From Wuchereria bancrofti (taxonomy: Eukaryota > Nematoda > Chromadorea > Rhabditida > Onchocercidae), in the NCBI GenBank assembly GCA_005281725.1, contig SSBO01000012.1:18208561-18272560 (forward strand): a DNA stretch of 64,000 nucleotides. The letters are read 5' to 3'. Both the position numbers and the translations under genes were made by a program. This document shows positions 1 through 11,451 of this stretch, piece by piece. The notes beneath the pieces were generated by a model. That model was given only the letters and a program-made list of their open reading frames with translations, was not told the origin of the DNA and searched no databases. Every line of letters starts with the position of its first letter. Position 1 is the first letter of the stretch.

Positions 1-650
1 AATGTGTTACCTTAAAATTAAATCAGTTCGTACTATACCGCCATTCTTCTTGCTTCACAAGCAATACTATACAGCACTAAAACATTCTTTTTTAAACTGC
101 AATATGCTACATTATGAATTCTTAACTCTTGCTGGATGTATCGAAATCGGTCTTAACCAAGCACTTTACTAAATGAGGTATTATATTTTACTTGCCAGAA
201 CTTTGCTCTTCACGTGAGCTGAGTATCTTTAACGTCGATTAAAATTCACTGAATGTTTCATTTACATTATGATGATTAAACATTATGATTTTTATCATAA
301 TGTTTGTAAATGAAATTATGAAATATGTATCTTTTTTATGTATCTTTTTAATTCTTCATTTTGTTATTTGATTATCTTCTCATTGAATACTTTTTCTTTC
401 ACGCTTAAGTAATTCGTTCCTTATTTAATCGTCAGCAAAGTCCCGGTAACTTAACAAGTGAATTCCAGGAAATATTAGTAGATACTTTTGACAATACTTT
501 TGACTGATTCTAAATGATTTAGCAAAACCACTGTTGTTTAGTTATGCTGCTGTTATTTGTTCAGGATAGATTAATTGAAATCTATTGAAAGTTATTGACA
601 AATGAGATGGACTTGTTGAGTCAGTTTTCCGAAAAATAAAAAAATGTTAT
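1..650. other. 3' flank of the 14-3-3-like gene, no gene seen
   Basis: AT-rich sequence downstream of the minus-strand stop at 651. I see no open frame with codon structure and no RNA gene. An ATTAAA-type polyadenylation hexamer on the minus strand lies at 424-429, but it is far from the stop and weak evidence. Confidence 0.5.
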
Positions 651-3600
651 CTAGTCTTGCATTCCACTCGAAACATTTTGTTCATTTCCTGCTCCTCTGT
701 AAGGCCATTGATGTCGGATCCACGGAACACGAGGTTTCTCATTTGGATACCACGGTGTAATAGGAAAGGTATTATGCATTGTCCGTGCTCCTCTCGGAGC
801 CCATGGATCAGGAAAGGCTCTTTCAGCAGCTTCGTCATACAAATCCTCAGCACTTGAATGTGCCGAAAGAAATCGCCTACCAAAGGCTTGTCCACTTGCA
901 CCAGAAGCTCGTCGTAGAACCATATAGATGAAATAAGGCGGTTCTCGTGTTAGGGAAGAAAGTGGCCATGTAGCACCCTCTCGAGGAGCTGAAAAAGAAC
1001 GCCGAAGTAGTTTCCGTTGTGATAATTTACGTTGACTACGACTTTTTAATGCCTGGCCTTTTCTGTGAAGTTGTTGTTGATAAAACGAGGTTTGGTGAGG
1101 ACTTAGATTTTGCTGAGGAGCCACTGCCATTTCTTGGCTACTTCGAGGCAGGCAAGGTACCTGTTCTTCTATTTCTGGTGTTGGTGACCTTAAAGGAGGT
1201 GGACGAGTTGATGATCTCTGTTGGGATGATCTCTGTCGTCTTGTTCTTTGCCTTGAAAATCGCCTATTCCAATTTTCTTCTTCTACTGCTGATTGCAAAG
1301 GCCAGTAGGTACACTTTTCACTAAAGGTTACAACTTTCGATCTTTTTTTTTTATCTAACAAAGGAGGTGATACCGCTGCAACAGCTCCTTCAAGCGACGA
1401 AGTTGGCGAAAAGTTTCCAACGATTTTCGGACCGAATGCTGTGAAAATAACTTGTGGTGGTGGAGTTGGTGGTGCAGGTTCTGGAAATACAAAGCTTTCA
1501 AAAGACGTAGAAGGTTCCTTTGGCTCCGTCTCTGAGATATTTTGGTGCTGTTGACGTTGAGCAAAGGACTTAATTTTCGGAAGAAAAGCAAACATATCAG
1601 GTTGATTTGAGGAAATAATGGACCGTTGTTGCAATTCAGCACTGCAATTGTCAGTGGGTATATTTTGAAGTTTCGGTTGTAATTCCTCAACAGTACTAAG
1701 TTCATTTGTTATCTGAGTATAAGAAGGAACTGAAACCTCATTTGTCACGTCCTGCTGGGGAACGAGAAACGATGACGTTTTGGCTGCAACTATAATATTC
1801 GAAGGTGTTTGCGGTTCTTCATTAGCAGCTACTCTTGCTGTCCAGCGCAGTTCCAGGAGTGAATCATTTCCTTCATTTGGTTGTTGACCCCGTTCCGCTG
1901 ATAGCTGTTCCAGTCTCAGTTGGCTTCTCTTTATGGATAGCATTCTAGATTCGAAACTCCGAAGTCGTTTTGTCAGTCTGCTTATAGGATCTATTGTTGT
2001 TGGAGTTAGTCTACGTTGTGGAATATCACGCGGTGCACTAGTCCATATCGATGGGCGGTTTTCTCTGTGTTCAGGGTTACGGTTATCGTCTTCATCATGT
2101 TCATCCAGCGACTGTGATGATGTGGTGGACAAGGATGTAGTGGATGAGGATGTGGTGGACGAGGACGATGTAGACGAAAAACTAAGGATCGGTTGAAGTA
2201 TTCCTTCAAAAGGATCTGGCAGCGATACGTGCTCTTCGTGTGATGCACGTTCTTCATACGATGCGTGCTTTTCGTGTGATGCATGCTCAAACAAAACTGT
2301 AGACGCTGCAGGCTTTGTATGAGATGTGGAAAGACGTATATTTTCAGGTACTTCTGTATAGTTTGTGTCCTGGTTAGCTGCGGTCGAAGGTAATAATCCA
2401 GTTGCTGCTAAAACAGTGGATGAGGTGGTTGCTACGGATGTAGTGACTTCTGATTCCATTTGAGTGTTTTTCAGTTCAGCTGCGATACTCTTTGATTTAG
2501 CAATAGCGCTATCGGGTACAGTTAAAGGGACTTGTTTCTTGTGCGAAGCAGGATATATCGTTTCAGGTTCGAACAGTGGTTCATAAAAAACGGAAGGATT
2601 TCGCTTCAGGGGGACATAATTGCAAACATAAATGTCATCGAACTTATTATATCGTACATATGGTTGCGGAATAGTGAAATATCGTTGACGTGTTAGCATT
2701 GGAGTGTTAAATTTCGGACTTTCTTCTCCGGATAAACGACGTCTTAAATGTGCGGACGGTACTGCTGCTCCCTTCCCTGTAAGATTTATAGAATTATTGG
2801 TGCAAAAAGTAACAAAGCTGTTTAGTTAAATTTTTTCATTTCGAACGATGGAGTTGTCATCATTTGCTGAGATAAGGAATAATATAGCATAGAGAATATA
2901 ATCTGAATGATGATTATTATCGCTACCTATCGGATATGTGTTTACAATATCACCTGCACATCAGGTAAAATGTTTTTTTCGGATTTCAGCATTCTAGAAC
3001 AGTCTAAGATAGAAAGGCTCTTGCTGAAAGTAGATAGAAAGGAGAAATCGGAAGGGATTGGGAAAGTTTTGAAGGGAGAAAAGGAATGAATTTAAAGTAC
3101 ATTTTGCGATAATCACCATGCCACTTTCTTGCTCCTTCCAGAATCTCCAATTCATGCACTTCCTTAGGACCAAGATCTGCCATCCAAGCGTCTAAATTAT
3201 CTCTCAGTAAATCTACCACCGCACGAATATCTGGGTCATTTTTAGTATGTTCTTTGCCTTCAGTAACTGCCTGCAATTGCTGTCGCGAATTACTTCTTTA
3301 TAATAGGCGGATAGATATTTGTAGTAAGCATTTCAGCATTTCTTTTTAAACAAATCGAAATAATAGCATACTTGCATAGATAACTGCAAAGCTTTGATAC
3401 GTTCACATGGTACAGCATAATAATGTATAGACATGTTGAGCATCAGAGCTAAACGTATAGGATGGTATTTTTTGAGCTTCTTGTCTGCCAGCTCAAGTGC
3501 CAGCTGATAAGAATCCTCGGCACGCTTACGTACACCTAGAACCAGATCTTATTTTCAGTAGGAACGAGAAATATCGCAGATATGATAGAAAATGTTCACA

Positions 3601-5479
3601 TAGCGACAAATATCTCATATAAAACTGCATAAAGTTATGCTTAAGCATAGCATGCCTGAACTGATCTTTAAACCTATTACTAGAGATCATTTGTGGTTAA
3701 ACTTATTACTTTTGTAGATCTGAGATTGTATGATGAGAAAAAAGAATTTAATAGAAAATTTACCAAAAAATTGATCTTCACTTACGACACCTGACCAGTA
3801 TCGAAAATAATCAGCACGAAGTTTTATAAAGTAAATTTTCAGTTCAATATTTTTCGTGTCTAGTATACCATGATCAATCATATCCTATTAAGTAAACATT
3901 TTCAGACTTATGAATCATTCTTTAAGTTGGACAAATCTGCATTACTTTTCCTCCATTCTTTAACAGCTGATGGAGACGAATAAGTTAACATTATTAAAGC
4001 TAAGGGAATCGGTCTGCTCGTTATCATCGAATTTTCAGAGCACTTAGTGCAGATTTTATCTGGAAGACTATTCAACTTATAGAATGATCTATGATCACAG
4101 CAATTTGACGATCAACAAAAAAACGAATCTCCATACACTATGGAACTCAGGTCGTAATCTAAAAAAGCAACAGAGTTCTCATCTAGTTTTAAGAGTCTTA
4201 CCTCGTCTGAGAAATCTCAAAAAAAGTTGAGAGTATCAGAGCAGTTCCAAGCATCAGTATGATGTCCTTCATTGACCAATATTATTTTACTTTTTCTGTA
4301 GAACTTAGTTATAAAATGAATCACAACTTACAATCACTTCCTTACAAATTGTGACCACTTCATAACGTGCTCGATACATATTGTCACGTAAAATGCGGTG
4401 CTTAAGAATTTCTTTCCGTGGTATTTCTCTTTGAAGATCCATGAACATGTTATATTCTTTGCGAAATTTGTCCAATAAGCTCTAAACATAATTGTTGTCT
4501 CTTATTAGCTTTAGAAGGTTAAAATTCGACCAGCAGAGATTAAGATTAGTGGACCAGTTTGAACTTTAACAACGAATAATTTCTAAATTACTCTTGCTTT
4601 TTAAGAACTTCCACGGAAATTATTACACATTTGAACTGTGAAAACCACATTGATGAAGTTCTCGGGCTTAGAATAATTACGAATGAAAATAGGTCTGCAA
4701 ATTAATTTCAAAGTGTTCTTTATGTATAACTTTTAAAAAAGCTGCTTTATAGGCCTGCACCTGCATTTCAAAATTTATGAATCAAGTTTTACAAACCTTG
4801 TAGAAGACTGCAAAAAAATTTCTTTCCTCATTAGTCAGTTCTTTACCATAATTTGCAATCAGTATTTGAAAATTCTGTCTCGCATCATCAAACAGCGAAA
4901 GCTGCGAAAGCAGAAAATAATTATGTATTTTTATAAGTTATACCGGAAAGTAAGTTTCATGTGATTCAGTCATGATGAAAGTATGGTACCGTCACTTAAC
5001 TTCATAAACGTTTAAAAAACGGTCCAAAATGCCAACAGCGGATTAATCCCTTTGATTTGTGATTTAATGGAAGCTACACGATAAATGACGGTGTCATATA
5101 GATCTCCAAGCTAAGATCATGCAATAATGCATAAGATTCTGATTATGAAAGAATCCGAAGTCTGCTTCCTTACTTATTATTCATTTCATAAAACAAATTC
5201 AAAGCTACTGAACATAAATTTATTAGTCTGCTATATTTATTTTGTTATATTTCATATTGTTTACCGATATATTGCTTACTGCTTCTTAGCGTTTTGCTAT
5301 TTCGCAGTAATTGTTGATATTAAGCAAAGAAAACTTTTTAACAATTGTTCGGCAACAAGAGAAATGTATCAAGCGGAAATTATTACCGCATTGGCGATCC
5401 TTATGCGCAGCATTAAGTTGTAGCGATCGATAACCTGCGCTTCTTCATTCATTGCAACTGCTCTTTCATTTTCTTTCAT
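651..5479 (-). CDS. 14-3-3-like protein with a ~700-residue disordered C-terminal extension
   Basis: Seven exons join in phase: 5387-5479, 4797-4901, 4332-4481, 3764-3884, 3372-3535, 3117-3279 and 651-2776, giving about 973 aa (ordinary 14-3-3 proteins are about 245-260 aa). Residues 1 to about 260 follow the 14-3-3 fold helix by helix: LTNEERNFFAVFYK, the RADYFRYWSGV segment, HPIRLALMLNMSIHYY and LLRDNLDAW match signature segments. 14-3-3 dimers bind phosphoserine or phosphothreonine ligands in the cytosol. By alignment the groove residues Lys49, Arg56, Arg127, Tyr128, Asn173, Asn224 and Trp228 are kept, but the Arg60 position reads Asn. The last exon is one long Ser/Thr/Gln/Arg-rich frame, with a poly-Ser/Thr run and RS-type clusters, and looks disordered. 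It contains RSSTRP (about residues 786-791) and RSFSAP (about 858-863), both fitting RSx(S/T)xP. The exon 6 donor (gtgatt) is non-consensus but is the only one keeping phase; its acceptor could also lie 9 nt further in. The domain call is strong. The join to the tail is an inference from phase. Confidence 0.82.
5021..5110 (-). other. possible 30-codon cassette exon of the 14-3-3-like gene
   Basis: Between exons 1 and 2 of the 14-3-3-like gene, a 90-nt open segment is flanked by a cttag acceptor and a gttttt donor, and is phase 0 at both ends. Its translation starts LGDLYDTVIYRV. Including it would insert 30 residues between helix 1 and helix 2, which the family does not have, so I left it out of the main model. 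It could be a rare alternative exon or chance. Confidence 0.2.
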
Positions 5480-6532
5480 TTACAAAGCTAATTAATTATA
5501 ATTCAAAACTCGCGGACAGGAAAATCGCAAAAATAATTTGAATTCAGCGCTCTTTTCATTTTAGTCATTAACGAAGAAATTTTCAAAAAAAATTTCAAAT
5601 AAATGAGAAAAAAATATAAATAATGTATAACAATTACGAATTACATTAACTTAAGAAATCAAAACTTCGATGGAAACAGTTGCAAAAACCTATTATTTAA
5701 TTTTTTCTTTAGATTTCACCGACAGAACTTTCTGTTATTCTATCTTTTTCCTTAACTAATAACCTGTGAAATAATATTCATCTAATAACAACGAAAAACA
5801 GTTCTTAAAAAAAAGAAACAGTTCCTAATATCAACAAAAAAGAAAGAAAAAAACATGAACAAGGCATCTATACTGGAGAAAAAAATACAATTCAAAGTGG
5901 CCAAGCACAAAATAGATTTCTCAAGCCTGTCGTATGCTGTATGATATTACCATTGTGTAACTTTTATATGCATACCCGAAAATTGCCGATTAGGGCAAAT
6001 TCTCCGCTCATAGAAGATGGCGGCTAAAAGTGGCGGTACGGTGATAGAAGTAGATTGAGGTTATATTTATTGATCAATAGTTAAATTATATGCGACCAGT
6101 TCTAAGTTCTAATTTTATTTGTCTTTAGGTCAGATCACATTCTGACAAAACATTCTGTGCGACAGTGTGCCAATAATTAATAGTAGTGGATCATGATATT
6201 ATTCCAATATATGAAATTGATTCCAACTCCTTGCGATCCTTTGGTAACATTAACTGTTCAACTACGAATTTCAGTCTCCTAAATAATAACCGAGTAATTT
6301 CCTCAATTCAATTTCCTCAATTTATAATTATTCAGTATTTTCGAAATTTCCTTTAAATTTCTGATAGAATCATTTTGACGTATTTCTCTTTTTACGGTAG
6401 CATTGAGAATGGATGTGATACATATGTTAAACTGGTCCCACCAGAATTCTTCCCTTTATGAATATCGACGATGATAATTAAGAATGAGAGAGATGAAGGA
6501 ATCTGTCTCGAACTATTGCGCGACTCTAAATG
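5480..6532. other. intergenic spacer between the 14-3-3-like gene and tRNA-Arg
   Basis: AT-rich spacer, presumably containing the promoter of the minus-strand 14-3-3-like gene. A short plus-strand frame at about 6018 begins MAAKSGGTVIE in good start context but meets a stop after 13 codons. I could not link it to convincing downstream exons. Confidence 0.4.
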
Positions 6533-6605
6533 GGCCCTGTGGCCTAATGGATAAGGCGTCGCCCTCCGGAGGCGAAGATTGCAGGTTCGAGTCCTGCCAG
6601 GGTCG
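6533..6605 (+). tRNA. tRNA-Arg (anticodon CCG)
   Basis: A complete 73-nt cloverleaf without intron. The acceptor arm GGCCCTG pairs with CAGGGTC, with one G-T wobble, and is followed by discriminator G. The D arm lies in TGGCCTAATGGATAAGG. The anticodon stem TCGCC/GGCGA closes the loop CTCCGGA, giving anticodon CCG (codon CGG, arginine). The T arm is GCAGG TTCGAGT CCTGC, which supplies the B box of the internal RNA polymerase III promoter. The minus-strand open frame across it is a shadow of the tRNA. Confidence 0.95.
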
Positions 6606-6994
6606 GAGTTTTGCTGCTCTTGCGTAATGATTGAACAATTTAAGCGAAGCAAATCAATTGACCTTTCATTCAGATCAGAATGTGCACGTGCACAGAAATA
6701 GCAGAAATTGTCTGTAATTCACGTAGAAAAGCAAATGGTGAAAAATCGCTTGTGGAATACTATTTCACAAGTGGGAAGGAGAAACACTTTCCGGTACATA
6801 AACAGAGGCATTCAGGGTAAAGGGTTTATTAATAGTCGTCGGAATGCGGCAGGTTCTGGTGAGGAGTTGTAGAAATCTCAGAACTTTTGTGAACAGCGTT
6901 ATATATGCATGAGTGAGCAGCAAATCAACTATTCTGTTCATTCGCAGAATATTGCGTGATATTCCGTATATATCGGTCAAGAAACAATCCGGAC

Positions 6995-7017
6995 ATATAT
7001 ATATATATATATATATA
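6995..7017. repeat. (TA)n microsatellite
   Basis: About eleven uninterrupted TA units just downstream of the tRNA-Arg. It is low-complexity sequence with no sign of function. Confidence 0.95.
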
Positions 7018-7073
7018 GGACACGAATATTGCATTATTTAAAAATTAACTCATAGCAAACAGTATTTAAAAAT

Positions 7074-7575
7074 TATAATTTTATTTTTTAATGGCCAAAA
7101 CGTCATGATTTTCTCATTGATACCGATGATGGCGAAGAGATACACAATGAGCTTAACTCAATTGTGATGCGAGATTTTGATGTAAATTTCGAAGAAGAAA
7201 GAATAGGAATAAACGATATTAAATTGGGAAACAAAAATGTTTTAGAGAAACTATGGCTCAATTTAGAGAAACTTGATTATTGATTGGTTGATTGATTGAT
7301 TGGAATAATGCTTAAAACTAAACATAGAACGAAGTGGATCATGGATCATTCGGTGTTTCATGCGCAGAATCTATGTGGATGTAAGTGTAACAAATAAAAT
7401 TTTCTCTCATGCAAGAAATGCCGAACGTTCACAGACAGTCACAGCAGTTGAATTCAAAGATCGCTGGACAGTAGGAATGTCCACTGCTGATCAGAAGATA
7501 TTTGAAGAGAATATGTCGAGGAATGACTTAAATCGATTGAAGGAGTCAAACGATAAAACCAACGATTCAACTTGA
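7074..7575 (+). pseudogene. coding-like plus-strand fragments, possibly a decayed or unresolved gene
   Basis: Two frames look more like protein than the surrounding sequence. The first (7093-7284) reads an acidic stretch including FLIDTDDGEEIHNELNS and ends at a TGA. The second (7360-7575) ends FKDRWTVGMSTADQ followed by a Lys/Asn/Ser-rich tail and a TGA. They are in different registers and separated by stops, and no clean donor/acceptor pair joins them. I do not recognise the family. It may be a disrupted gene copy, or exons of a gene whose other parts I missed. Confidence 0.2.
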
Positions 7576-7859
7576 ATTAGGATTAGAACAGTATTGATGT
7601 CTATTTATTTTCATATGTTTATGAACTATTTTTAAGGGTTTTTATCAGTTGTTTCACCAAAGAGAGTGAACAAAAACTGAATTGGTTAATGATAACCGTA
7701 TCTTGACTTGCAAATAACTTTTGAGATGAGCAAGAGGATGCTATCTTGATTTTTCAATTCTTTTTGCTTACAAAAAAGAAAGCTGAAGAAAATTTCACAA
7801 TGAAATGAGGGATCGATACTAACAGCTCCGATGGGACCATTGGAAGAGGTCAAGACTGC

Positions 7860-9435
7860 GCTGTCTTTCAAATATCCTCAAGGCTTTTCCGCCAGCGCTT
7901 TTCACACACTTTCCCATTGAAATTTAAACTTTCCCTATTTCTAAATTTGAAAATACAAATCTAATTAGCCAAAATTAAATCTTACCGTTTGTCTTTAGAA
8001 TATTGTATACAGCCCACAGTGGTTCGTCAGGAAAAAGAACACTGTCTAAAATAGTTGCAAACGTTAGTAGCTTTTTTTTTATTGTGAATGTTTGGTTTTA
8101 TTACATGAACTAATAGACTACAAAAAAAAAAGCTGTTTGATTTTTTAAAGAGTGAGCATACCTGAGGTAATATAAGATGACAGCTAGCACGATACTTCTC
8201 CATGTTGTACGGAAATTAGTACTCTGCAATTAAGACAGGTCAAAATAAGCTGAAATGAAGCTGAATGGATTAGAACGAAACATATTTTGGTTTGACCGTA
8301 ACAATTAGAGGAAATAAATGTGAAGAAGAACTGATCCCAAGTGAAACAGTTACCTCCTGAACTGATTTTGGTAGAAGATTGCATATAAAAACATTCGTAC
8401 TTCTGATCAAAAGGGACAACTTTACAAATCATAAATGTTTGTTTGTCCTAATGTTAGCAATTATCACACTGCTTATGTCTCCTTTATTGCTGCTAACACT
8501 CTCGTAATTTTTCACTTCGATCAACAACAATAATTCAACAGATATGAATATAACCTAAAGAAGTTCGACAAAAACCTTACTAGATGACACGAACTCAATG
8601 GCTTTATCATTTCTTTCTATTTCACAAATTTTTGTAAGCGCAAACGGTTATTAGGAAAACTGTTTCCTAATCTTGCTTGAGAAAGGTTAACAGTGATGGA
8701 TTACAAAAAAAAAAGGAAAAAAAAAACTTGCTGATATGAGAAACTTTTTTTTAGAAATATTGATAACAACAAGCAATTACTCATTTTTTATAGCAATACA
8801 TTCTTTGGTACTTTATCATAGAAATTATATGAGTTCCTTGCGCCATTTTTTTTTTTTAATGTAGTCGACATTTCGAAAAGAATTAAGCGAAACAATCCGA
8901 CAATATATTGAATAGTACGATCACTATGTTATGCAGAGATCGAACTGAACTTCATTTGATCAGCAAGTAACTAAACTATAAATCTTCGGATATAAGAGTT
9001 GTAAGTTCTTTCGATGCCTTATGAAACAAATATTGCGGAAAAGATTTTGATTACGCAGTGATTAAAAGTCCAGCGTTTTTTTCACTCTTCTGCAACAAGC
9101 AGAGTGACAATACTCTACGATACACTTTCGCATCCAACGTTACTTACCATCATACAAGTGTAGCATGCATGTGCCCAGCAAATTGCCATGAACACCTCCT
9201 TAAAAGCCTTTGGAATCCATATTACAACATGAAGTACTTATTTACTTATTACACTTTCAACACAATTTATCCCTCTGATTCATGTAAATCACAATAACTT
9301 ACACATTACATTGGTGGTGCTTCATTAGCTTTATTTTGTTGTGCTGCTAAACGATCTGAAGATTTATTCCTTTTTCTGCCCTTTTTGCAAGCACTTAAAA
9401 CAGAATAACCTTTCTCATTATTCATTATAATTTGC
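7860..9435 (-). other. unresolved minus-strand exon-like pieces
   Basis: Several short minus-strand pieces have good splice borders but do not join into one frame. One (about 7988-8045) reads VLFPDEPLWAVYNILKT and ends at a gtaaga donor. One (about 8162-8217) sits between a ttgcag acceptor and a gtatgc donor. One ends at a gtaagt donor near 9147. A 43-codon frame (about 9308-9435) starts MQIIMNNEKGY and carries a KKGRKRNKSS basic patch before its stop. I recognise no family and cannot assemble a gene. Confidence 0.15.
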
Positions 9436-10384
9436 ATTTTTCAACTTCCTCCCTAATTACTAATATTAAAATGATTTCCAGTGGTCAGTAATTTGTCGCA
9501 GATTCAGGGAATTTTATTTCCTTTTCTCGACTTGGTAGAATTTCGGACTTTGTCAATTTCACCCCAAAATGAATATGACATGAGCAGCAAACATCGTATT
9601 TTAGTCCGAACAATTTTCTGGACTGTCTCTTTCCCTTTTTTAATCAGGAAACTTATCTGTTACGGATTTAATTGATTAGGATACACTAATTTACGGTTGA
9701 TACTATTCCGGGACACTTTTAGCTCATCATTATGTTTTCAAGATCATACAAGACTATATAATGAAATTAAGTTATTATCACCAAAGTTATGGAGGTATTG
9801 CTTAGCTATCGAGCATTAAAGCACAAAATGTCGTCTGCCGTCAATTAAATATTTTGATATTTTATTCTAACACACCAAATCTAATGCTTTGGTAAAAGAG
9901 ATGCATGCACTAATCAGTTGCTCATTACCTAAATAGAACAGTAATAAATACTTTATTAATAATAATAATAAAGTAATAATAAATATCACTTTGTCATCAC
10001 GAAACTGCACACGATATGATACACATAGCATTCCTTTTTAATTAATCGTTTAACATCACGATTCATTGATTTGGATAAATTAGGAGACCGAAGTATCATG
10101 GAATTTTTATGTAATATTTAATCTCTCAAGAAATATCAGCCATGCCGTAGAACAGCAACAAAGGTGAGTAGTACCGGAACAAATGCTTTGACAATTTCGT
10201 TCTCAAGTAAGCAGAGATGAAATCCTATGCTGTGTCATGCTAAATTAGTTGAAGTGAATGAAACTAATAGTCTGCTAATTGGTAATTATAAAAGGTTATA
10301 CCCTTATCTATAACATCTAGCAGTGTTGACTACTGACTAGCTCATCAGGCATTCATTTCTCAACATATATGAGTTGTTTTGCTT

Positions 10385-10640
10385 TAACTTTAACTATTCG
10401 TTAAAGAATCATTGTTTCACAACAATGAAGGCAGTTCTTGAAATGCTTCTCTTCGGGAAGCCTCGTGACTTCAGCATTAGCACAGCCGTAAAACCCCATT
10501 TCCTCGGCATATGTTGACTAAAATTCATTTCAGAACAAACAGTGATTTGTGCCAAGGCGAAAAGACCTGCTTCTTTGATTCTCTCATAAACTTCAAGCGG
10601 AGAAAGCAACAATATTTTTTCCGTTTGTATTGTCGGTTCT
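10385..10640 (-). pseudogene. coding-like minus-strand fragment in two overlapping frames
   Basis: One frame reads a plausible peptide (LSPLEVYERIKEAG...) in the upstream half. A second frame reads YAEEMGFYGCANAEVTRLPEE and a Cys-rich end (NCLHCCETM) in the downstream half. A 49-nt intron (gtctttt...ttttag) gives a phase-compatible join only for a third reading upstream. This pattern suits a decayed gene with a frameshift, or the last exons of a gene I could not extend. I recognise no family. Confidence 0.2.
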
Positions 10641-11389
10641 AGTCATCTACTAAAAGCAATTCCAACATAAGCTAATAAAAAATTAAATTGTCTGAGTCCA
10701 ATTCTAGTCATTGCAATACGATGTTTGGATCTTTTACATTTAGTAAATAAAGCTCAGTATTATCAGGTATGTATTATGCAGTGTCGCTTATGTTAGCACA
10801 GCCTGCCAAGCAAATTATATTATTTTGGTCCAGTTGTATTTTTCTATTTACATGATTTTATACCGATCACTTGGCTTTATATAATTTCTTTCTCCAAGCA
10901 ATGAAGTGAAACGATTGTCATACGCGTTATATTATAAAATTGTAACGAAAGAATATGCACAATAACACTATACTAAGAACGAACTAATTTTCACACAGTA
11001 GAAAAGGGACAACCAAAAACACCAACCTTAACAAAGTCCAACCAAGAATAAAAGCAACATACAGCAGACTCAAAATATTAAAAACAAGCGAAATAAAAAA
11101 ATCCAAAACTTGAGGTTAGCAGAATATAAATGTTTAAATCATCATAAAATTCAATTTCGAAGATTTTCTTTCTACTAAAATTATTTGCAATTAAAACTAA
11201 AACAAGCCCTATCGCAAATTTTTGGAACAGTAATAACCTAACAATTGTTGGCAGCAACAAGCACAAAAACAAGAATACCCTAAAAAAAGAATTAAAAAAA
11301 TATTATATAGCAGAAAAGTTGAGAAGCTAAAACCTTGCTAAAGAGAATAAAATCACCAAGACTCACAAGAATAACACTTATATTCTTTT

Positions 11390-11395
11390 TTTATT
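11390..11395 (-). terminator. polyadenylation signal of the GCC1-like golgin gene
   Basis: A canonical AATAAA on the minus strand, about 57 nt beyond the golgin stop codon at 11452. This is normal spacing for 3'-end formation. Confidence 0.55.
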
Positions 11396-11451
11396 CATAT
11401 TTCTACAGTACATGCATCGGTTACATTATTACCAATCTCGGAATGGTACCA

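Larger units (their letters stand above)
6606..11389. other. spacer with scattered coding-like fragments, no complete gene resolved
   Basis: This AT-rich stretch between the tRNA and the golgin gene holds no gene I can complete. Fragments worth naming are listed separately (7074-7575, 7860-9435, 10385-10640). Otherwise it holds a TA repeat at 6995-7017, a GATT-rich run near 7275-7301 and several A or T homopolymers. Confidence 0.45.

Noticed and set aside
2006..2290. Overlapping minus- and plus-strand ORFs inside the 14-3-3-like terminal exon
   Set aside because: They are out-of-frame shadows of the long exon, produced by its repetitive Ser/Thr codons.
6392..6652. Minus-strand ORF reading PGRTRTCNLRLRRATPYPLGHRAH
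   Set aside because: It is the well-known false peptide from translating a tRNA gene antisense. The tRNA-Arg explains it.
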